Source: CAYGWX01 sp964353855 [NCBI: uncultured bacterium] (lineage in GTDB: Bacteria > Edwardsbacteria > CAYGWX01). From it: DNA of 25,922 nt. The DNA lies in NCBI GenBank assembly GCA_964353855.1, contig CAYGWX010000029.1:1-25922 (forward strand), in the 5' to 3' direction. Shown here piece by piece: positions 21,275 through 25,922 of the stretch. The translations under genes and the position numbers were made by a program. The stretch's first letter is position 1. Every line of letters starts with the position of its first letter. A model generated the notes under the pieces. It ran no database searches and was not told the DNA's origin. It saw only the letters and a list, made by a program, of their open reading frames with translations.

Positions 21275-21421
21275 ATGGCGATGCCGAAGAACATCACGGT
21301 GGATGAGGCGCTGTCCAAGGTCATGGGATTGAAGGTGGGCACGAAAATCTCCGGTCTGGAGATCACTAAATACGTGTGGAAGTACATTAAGAGTCATAAG
21401 CTCCAGGGCAAGGCGAAGTAA
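21275..21421 (+). CDS. SWIB-like mini-protein, 48 residues
   Basis: A small basic protein. Its second half (SGLEITKYVWKYIKSHKLQG) resembles the centre of the SWIB/MDM2 domain, where an R/K-x-E-I-x-K-x-V/L-W-x-Y-I-K-x-H-x-L-Q pattern is typical. The usual domain continues for about 30 more residues; this protein stops at LQGKAK. In bacteria SWIB domains occur as chromatin-like proteins and fused to topoisomerase I in chlamydiae. The ATG at 21275 is decided by an exceptional ribosome binding site, GGAGGTGATC (21260-21269), an exact complement of the 16S 3' end. With its own strong promoter and terminator it looks like a highly expressed single gene. A nucleoid or nucleic-acid role is an inference. 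Confidence 0.75.
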   Translation: MAMPKNITVDEALSKVMGLKVGTKISGLEITKYVWKYIKSHKLQGKAK

Positions 21422-21470
21422 TCTCCCTTTCCATCTCCCCCGGTCCCATGGGGGAGGGACTCATGGTCGA

Positions 21471-21513
21471 AGAGGCGTCCCGAAGGAATTTTTCAGGGCG
21501 CCTCTCTTTTTAT
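21471..21513 (+). terminator. Terminator of the SWIB-like gene
   Basis: AGAGGCG (21471-21477) pairs with CGCCTCT (21499-21505), extended by CCC/GGG across a one-base bulge, and is followed by CTTTTTATTT. It separates the mini-gene from the secreted-protein operon. Confidence 0.75.
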
Positions 21514-21542
21514 TTAACAAAACCGGGGTTATCTGATAGAAT
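21514..21542 (+). promoter_or_regulatory. Promoter of the secreted-protein operon
   Basis: A -35 TTAACA (21514-21519), a 17-base spacer and a -10 TAGAAT (21537-21542) with an extended TGA before it. The stretch AACAAAACCGGG after the -35 nearly matches the promoter at 6712-6740. The start near 21549 gives a leader of about 113 bases, in which I recognise no riboswitch. Confidence 0.65.
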
Positions 21543-21661
21543 ATTTGATGGGGACATCCTGGGCGAAGGGTCGGTTCTCGCCCCCCGGCTCAGGTTGGCT
21601 TCTCCCCCGCTCCCTTTAGCAGGGACAACACATGGTCTTCTTTACCGGAAAGGAGGTTTCC

Positions 21662-23074
21662 ATGCTCCACAGGCTATCGCTTCTCGCGGTTCTTCTCACC
21701 ATCGCTCCCTTACTCCTCCTTTCTCCTTCCGGGATTCACGCCCAGTGGGAACCGGATATCCGGCTGACTTACAACGACAGTTTTTCGACCATCACGTCGT
21801 CTCGGAGCGCCCGTAATGTCGCCGCAGGTCAAGGCAACGATGTCTATGCGATTTGGTATGATTATCGCGATGGAAATGGGGAGATCTACTTCAAGCGGTC
21901 CACCGATGGGGGCACGACTTGGAATCCTGATCAGCGATTGACGAACAACCCGGATACCTCCCAGCACCCTTCTCTGGCAGTATCGGGAGCGACCATCCAT
22001 GTGGCCTGGATGGATCGTCGTGACGGAAACTTTGAAATCTACTTTCAATGTTCCACCGATCGCGGGACAACCTGGGGTCCTGAAACCCGCTTGACCCGGG
22101 ATCCTTTTCAGTCCTGGGGGCCTGCGATTTCTGCTTCGGGTGCTACCGTTCACATCGCCTGGGGAGACGAACAGGATCAACAATACGGCATTTTCTACAT
22201 TCGCTCCACCGATGGGGGAGCGACCTGGACCCCAAACATCAGGCTCAACCAAAGCGACGGCTGGCCGGGCCCAGCGCTTGCTGCGTCGCAAACGGATCTC
22301 CATGTGGCCTGGATGGCTTTTCCGGGCATCGGCTATCAACGTTCCACAGACGGAGGGGCCACCTGGTCCAGGGATACTATGCTGGTTCAGAGCCCGGTTG
22401 GTGCAGGATTTCCTTCTGTGGACGCTCAAGGGCCCGAGGTTCACCTTGCCTGGCAGGATGCCCGCGACGGAAATCCGGAAATATACTACAAGCGCTCATC
22501 GGACCGGGGAGCTACCTGGTCCTCGGATACCCGCCTGACCTTTGATACAAGCTACACCGGAATCCCTTCGGTGACCGCCTCGGGGAACAATGTCCATATC
22601 GTCTGGTGGGATGGACGGGATGCGAATCTTGAGATTTACTATAAACGCTCCACGGACGAGGGAGCAAGCTGGGATAGCGATACGCGGCTCACCTATGGAG
22701 CCAATGCCTCGATCTACCCTTCGACTGCCGTTTCGGGATCGGCTGTTCACTTGGTCTGGGCCGATGGGCGGGACGGGAACCGGGAGATCTATTATAAGCG
22801 TAACCCCACCGGCAACTCCGGTGTGGAGGAGTCTTCCGGTCATTTCCAACCTCTACCCTCTACCCTCTACCTCTCTATCGTTCCCAATCCCTTTATCTCC
22901 TATGCTTCGGTCCCCGGCCACCCCTCCGAACGTTTCACCCTCTACGACATCTCTGGCCGGAAGGTCGGGACCTACAAGGGCGACCGGATTGGGGAGGGGC
23001 TTCCACCGGGCGTTTACTTCCTGAGGAGGGAAGGCGGGGGGTCCTCGCCGTTGAGGATTGTGAAGGTCCGATAA
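21662..23074 (+). CDS. Secreted sialidase-like (Asp-box/BNR) propeller protein with sorting tail
   Basis: A 470-residue exported protein. The signal peptide covers about 1-27 (MLHRLSLLAVLL..., ending GIHA). Six Asp boxes of the form RSTDGGATW recur at intervals of about 50 residues, each followed by DTRLT-like and then VHLAW strands. A seventh unit is degenerate (YYKRNPTGN). The pattern matches sialidase/BNR-type six- to seven-bladed propellers, but I see no Arg-triad evidence for sialidase activity. Residues 408-470 are the 63-residue tail shared with the minus-strand propellers. Between the two is a short microsatellite-like stretch (CTCTACC repeats, near 22850-22875). The ATG at 21662 is set by AAAGGAGG (21649-21656) five bases upstream. 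First gene of a secreted-protein operon. Confidence 0.88.
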   Translation: MLHRLSLLAVLLTIAPLLLLSPSGIHAQWEPDIRLTYNDSFSTITSSRSARNVAAGQGNDVYAIWYDYRDGNGEIYFKRSTDGGTTWNPDQRLTNNPDTSQHPSLAVSGATIHVAWMDRRDGNFEIYFQCSTDRGTTWGPETRLTRDPFQSWGPAISASGATVHIAWGDEQDQQYGIFYIRSTDGGATWTPNIRLNQSDGWPGPALAASQTDLHVAWMAFPGIGYQRSTDGGATWSRDTMLVQSPVGAGFPSVDAQGPEVHLAWQDARDGNPEIYYKRSSDRGATWSSDTRLTFDTSYTGIPSVTASGNNVHIVWWDGRDANLEIYYKRSTDEGASWDSDTRLTYGANASIYPSTAVSGSAVHLVWADGRDGNREIYYKRNPTGNSGVEESSGHFQPLPSTLYLSIVPNPFISYASVPGHPSERFTLYDISGRKVGTYKGDRIGEGLPPGVYFLRREGGGSSPLRIVKVR

Positions 23075-23125
23075 CGTATCGTTGTAAATTGCAAGGTTTA
23101 CATTGAACAGCAGGAGGAAAGTGCG

Positions 23126-24862
23126 ATGAGAAAGGGTGCCTTGATAACGGTTTTTTCCCTGCTGGCGATGGTGCAGGTCCCCTTGGCGGCGACCTATTAT
23201 GTGGCTCCCTGGGGAAACAACTCCAACCCGGGGACCTTCGACCGGCCCTGGCTCACCATCGGCTGGGCTGCGGGCCGGCTCGTGGCCCGGGACACCGTCC
23301 TGATCCGGGGCGGGACCTACAAGGAGAGCGTCAGCCCGGCCAACTCCGGGGTCCCGGGCGGGCCCATCGTGTACGCCGCCTACGACACCGAGACCGTAGT
23401 CGTGGACGGGACCGAGGAAATCACCAACTGGACCTACGACGGGACCGGGAACCGCTACCGGGCTACGGTCACTTTCACGCCCTCGCCCCGGTTCTCGAGC
23501 TCCCGGGACCCCAACGGCAACCTCGGGGGCCTGGTGCTCCAGAACGGGGCCAAGATGCGCTACAAGATGTCCCCGAGCCCTGCGGCAGTGGACACCCCTG
23601 GGGAATACTACATGAACGACAGCCTGAGCCCACCCTACACCCTGTATGTCGTGGTCCGAGACCTGGGGTCGGGGTACAATCCCAACAGCTACCGGATGGA
23701 GATCGGCAGGCAGAGGAAGCTCTTCGACCTGGACGGGGGCAGGGACTACCTCCGGGTGGAGGGCCTCAGGCTCCGGGGGGCCAATGACAACGCCATCCAC
23801 TCCATCGACTCTGACTCCTGCGTGTTCGACCGCCTGAGCCTCTTCTCCAGCTTCATCACCGGGATTTACCTCACCTCCGGTTCGGACCAGAACGTCATCC
23901 GGAGGTGCGAGTTCTGGGACAACGGGCACGGGGGGATCGAGACGGCCAGCTCGCACAAGACCCTGGTCTCGGGGAACAAGTTCCTGCGCAAGGACCTGGG
24001 CAACGGCTACGGCGGAAACGGGTGCCACTTTTACATCGGGCCCCTGTCCATGCTCTGCGACAGCACCGCGATTGAGAACAACGCGGCATTTGCTGCCGGC
24101 TCGGATTACAGCAACCTCGGATTCGTGGTGGTCAACGGAAACTACACCCTCGTCCGGAACAACAGCCTGACCGATTACGACTTGGGGCGCTCCGGAGGGA
24201 TGGGCGGGATCACCTTAGTGGACGGGAGGAGAAGCACCGTGGTCAACAACGCGGTGCGCATCGTCTGGGGGTTCTCGACCATCGCGGTCTTCCCGGCGGC
24301 TGTCCAGGACAGCGGGCACTTCATCCGCTACAACGATTTCTACGCCGACGACACCACCAACCGGTACTGGTGGAATGGGGTACAGTACAGCAGTCTGGCG
24401 GCCTGGGAGACGGCCTCGGGCCAGGGAAACAACATCAACGGCAACCCCAGGTTCGTTAACCCCGCGACAAACCTTGAGCTTCAGTCCGGGAGCCCGTGCA
24501 TCAATGCCGGGCTGGACTCCCTGGCCCCGGCCTTCGACTTCAAGGGCACCCCCAGGCCTCAGGGGGTCCGGAGCGACATCGGGGCCTACGAGTACGTGTT
24601 CACAGGCATCGAGTACGAGGGGAAAACGAAGGACGGGAATGGGATTCCCGCAGCCCGGATCACTGCAAAACCCAACCCCTTCACCTCCTTCACCTCGGTC
24701 CCCGGCCTCGGCTCCCAGCGCTTTGCTCTCTACGACATCTCCGGACGCAAGGTTGGGGTTTACAAGGGCGACCGGATCGGGGAGGGGCTTTCCCCCGGGG
24801 TTTATTTTTTAAGGCCTGATAACAAGAGGGTTTTCTCGTTGCGGGTTGTTAAACTAAGATAG
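23126..24862 (+). CDS. Secreted parallel beta-helix protein with sorting tail
   Basis: A 578-residue exported protein. Signal peptide 1 to about 21 (ends VPLAA). The start of the mature part, [19 protein letters not shown] followed by [10 protein letters not shown], is the standard opening of right-handed beta-helix proteins (DUF1565/pectate-lyase-like). Successive coils of the type [15 protein letters not shown] and [13 protein letters not shown] follow. The segment [13 protein letters not shown]...DIGAYEY near 455-495 is the usual closing motif of such cell-surface beta-helix proteins. The last 63 residues (516-578) are the shared sorting tail. A polysaccharide-binding or lyase role is possible, but no catalytic residues can be singled out. 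AGGAGG (23112-23117) precedes the ATG by eight bases; the gene lies 51 bases after the previous one. Confidence 0.85.
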   Translation: MRKGALITVFSLLAMVQVPLAATYYVAPWGNNSNPGTFDRPWLTIGWAAGRLVARDTVLIRGGTYKESVSPANSGVPGGPIVYAAYDTETVVVDGTEEITNWTYDGTGNRYRATVTFTPSPRFSSSRDPNGNLGGLVLQNGAKMRYKMSPSPAAVDTPGEYYMNDSLSPPYTLYVVVRDLGSGYNPNSYRMEIGRQRKLFDLDGGRDYLRVEGLRLRGANDNAIHSIDSDSCVFDRLSLFSSFITGIYLTSGSDQNVIRRCEFWDNGHGGIETASSHKTLVSGNKFLRKDLGNGYGGNGCHFYIGPLSMLCDSTAIENNAAFAAGSDYSNLGFVVVNGNYTLVRNNSLTDYDLGRSGGMGGITLVDGRRSTVVNNAVRIVWGFSTIAVFPAAVQDSGHFIRYNDFYADDTTNRYWWNGVQYSSLAAWETASGQGNNINGNPRFVNPATNLELQSGSPCINAGLDSLAPAFDFKGTPRPQGVRSDIGAYEYVFTGIEYEGKTKDGNGIPAARITAKPNPFTSFTSVPGLGSQRFALYDISGRKVGVYKGDRIGEGLSPGVYFLRPDNKRVFSLRVVKLR

Positions 24863-24884
24863 CCAAATAAAGAAAAGAAGGATT

Positions 24885-25922
24885 ATGGCTAAGTTTCGAG
24901 TAGGTTTTTGGTTTTTCGTTGTGCTGTCTCTGCTGGCCGCAAGTGGTCAAGCAAGAGAAAAACGGATAATTGCAAGGGTCTTTACACCCCTCCCTGAGGT
25001 ATTGAAAGTCTTGGGCGACCTTCACCTCGATATTGTATCCGGGGCAACTTTGGGTCACGCAGATGTTTTAGTCACTACATGGGAATTAGAAGAAATTCAA
25101 AGGCGCGGATTCCGGGTTAATATTATTCAGGCGGAAGAGGACGTGCGGCCAATTCCGCCTGAGTATCACACAGTGGAGCAGACTTGGGTGACCTTAGACT
25201 CCTTGCATCGGCTGTATCCCAGTATTACGAAGTTGGATACTTGCGGTTATTCGCAGCGGTTTCATCTACCGCTTCCTCACTTTGTTATCTCTCGTAACGT
25301 GGGTTCCAGGGAAGACGAACCCTCCGTGCTATTAGATGGGGTTCATCACGCCAATGAGCCATTGGGGAATGAAATCTGCCTCTTTACTATGGGGCGGATT
25401 CTCCAGGATTATCCGGACAGTGCTAATGCTCGTCGTTGGGTCGATTCGATGGAGTTGCATTTTGTCCCCATCGTGAATCCCGATGGCTGGAAATATATAA
25501 CGGACAGTTCCCTTACTTTCCCGTGGTGGCGGAAGAATCTAAGGGACAACGGTAACAATGGGGGTTCGATTAACCCGGACTCGGATGGTGTGGACTTGAA
25601 CAGAAATTATGATTGGCGCTGGAGCGTGATTGGCAGTAGTGACCCCACTGCAGGTGATTACTACGGCCCCTCGCCTGCCTCCGAAAGCGAGGTTGGTGCG
25701 CTTAGGACCCTGGCGTATGAAAGAAGGTTCGTGGTTGGTGTTTCTTACCATAGCTATGGGCGTGAAATTCTTTTTCCCTGGCACTACAATTCCTTGGTGC
25801 CGCCGGATTACCGTTCCTTGTTTGTCCTCGCTCGAGATATGAGCTATCGGATGCCTGACTATAGGTTCGGTTTTCTCCCCTACGGATGTGGGATGACTTC
25901 TGGGTGGCTCTACGGTCAGCTT
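24885..25922 (+). CDS. Secreted M14 zinc carboxypeptidase (partial, runs off the window)
   Basis: The frame is open from the ATG at 24885 to the last base (346 codons, no stop), so the C-terminus is missing. Residues 1-23 are a signal peptide ending SGQA. The M14 zinc site is present: H155-x-x-E158 in DGVHHANEP, then VNPDGW (197-202), the substrate-binding N239-R240 in GVDLNRNYDW, and the third zinc ligand H289 with Y291 in SYHSYGRE. The catalytic Glu lies beyond the window. It is a secreted metallocarboxypeptidase, probably also ending in a sorting tail like its operon neighbours. It starts 22 bases after the beta-helix gene with a modest AAGAAGGA. Clearly AT-richer than the enzyme genes in the middle of the window. 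Confidence 0.9.
   Translation, partial: MAKFRVGFWFFVVLSLLAASGQAREKRIIARVFTPLPEVLKVLGDLHLDIVSGATLGHADVLVTTWELEEIQRRGFRVNIIQAEEDVRPIPPEYHTVEQTWVTLDSLHRLYPSITKLDTCGYSQRFHLPLPHFVISRNVGSREDEPSVLLDGVHHANEPLGNEICLFTMGRILQDYPDSANARRWVDSMELHFVPIVNPDGWKYITDSSLTFPWWRKNLRDNGNNGGSINPDSDGVDLNRNYDWRWSVIGSSDPTAGDYYGPSPASESEVGALRTLAYERRFVVGVSYHSYGREILFPWHYNSLVPPDYRSLFVLARDMSYRMPDYRFGFLPYGCGMTSGWLYGQL

Noticed and set aside
21543-21661. Riboswitch in the 113-base leader of the secreted-protein operon
   Set aside because: Only a short GGGCGA/TCGCCC pairing is visible; no conserved riboswitch core could be recognised.
22853-24028. Minus-strand open frame of 391 codons opposite the beta-helix gene
   Set aside because: Val/Pro/Gly-rich shadow without motifs, spanning two real plus-strand genes.
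1-25922. tRNA or rRNA genes
   Set aside because: I saw no cloverleaf with a GTTCGA-type arm and no rRNA-like segment in the gaps between genes; a covariance-model scan would settle it.

Overview
The window reads as chromosome of a free-living bacterium with a secreted-protein-rich lifestyle. It carries six Sec-exported proteins with C-terminal sorting-type tails (T9SS type A or FlgD-Ig-like), classical sigma70-type promoters, full-length Shine-Dalgarno sites (one matches GGAGGTGATC exactly), and several short dispersed hairpin repeats. This mix is typical of uncultured FCB-group lineages (WOR-3/TA06/Edwardsbacteria/Eisenbacteria-like candidate phyla). No rRNA or universal marker gene is present, so the assignment is an inference. 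Base composition is split. Enzyme and regulatory genes are very GC-rich, while several surface-protein genes are clearly AT-richer.

Layout, left to right. (1) 1-271: a bidirectional terminator and dispersed repeats. (2) 272-6647, minus strand: a three-gene operon of paralogous secreted YCF48-type beta-propeller proteins, each with exactly 14 repeat units and a 63-residue C-terminal tail, driven by a promoter at 6712-6740. (3) 6648-7241: non-coding, with an 11-bp tandem repeat array and hairpins. (4) 7242-7496, minus: a mini-protein like EF-Tu domain 2, divergent from (5) 7690-11398, plus: a tightly packed four-gene corrinoid methyltransferase operon. It encodes an MttB-family methyltransferase, a MetH-type activation-domain protein, a corrinoid protein and a homocysteine S-methyltransferase. 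(6) 11466-12359, minus: a cysteine-rich protein of unknown function, apparently leaderless. (7) 12360-12950: a gene-free gap with hairpins and a second 11-bp array. (8) 12951-15293, plus: a fourth secreted propeller with a different, FlgD-like tail. (9) 15355-19341, minus: an operon of a membrane-anchored transglutaminase-like protein, an ABC ATPase and an ABC permease. (10) 19512-21071, plus: a TPR protein with a degenerate GGDEF domain. (11) 21275-21421, plus: a 48-residue SWIB-like mini-protein. (12) 21662-25922, plus: a secreted-protein operon of a sialidase-like (Asp-box) protein, a parallel beta-helix protein and an M14 metallocarboxypeptidase that runs off the window.

How it fits together. 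The most coherent pathway is the methyltransferase operon. Its parts equal the homocysteine, corrinoid and activation modules of methionine synthase MetH as separate proteins, with the methyl-folate module replaced by an MttB-family enzyme. The simplest reading is methionine made from a methylated amine (a betaine-like compound) rather than from methyl-tetrahydrofolate. The other theme is the exoproteome: five proteins share a gap-free 63-residue tail that probably addresses them to one export or anchoring system, whose machinery is not in the window.
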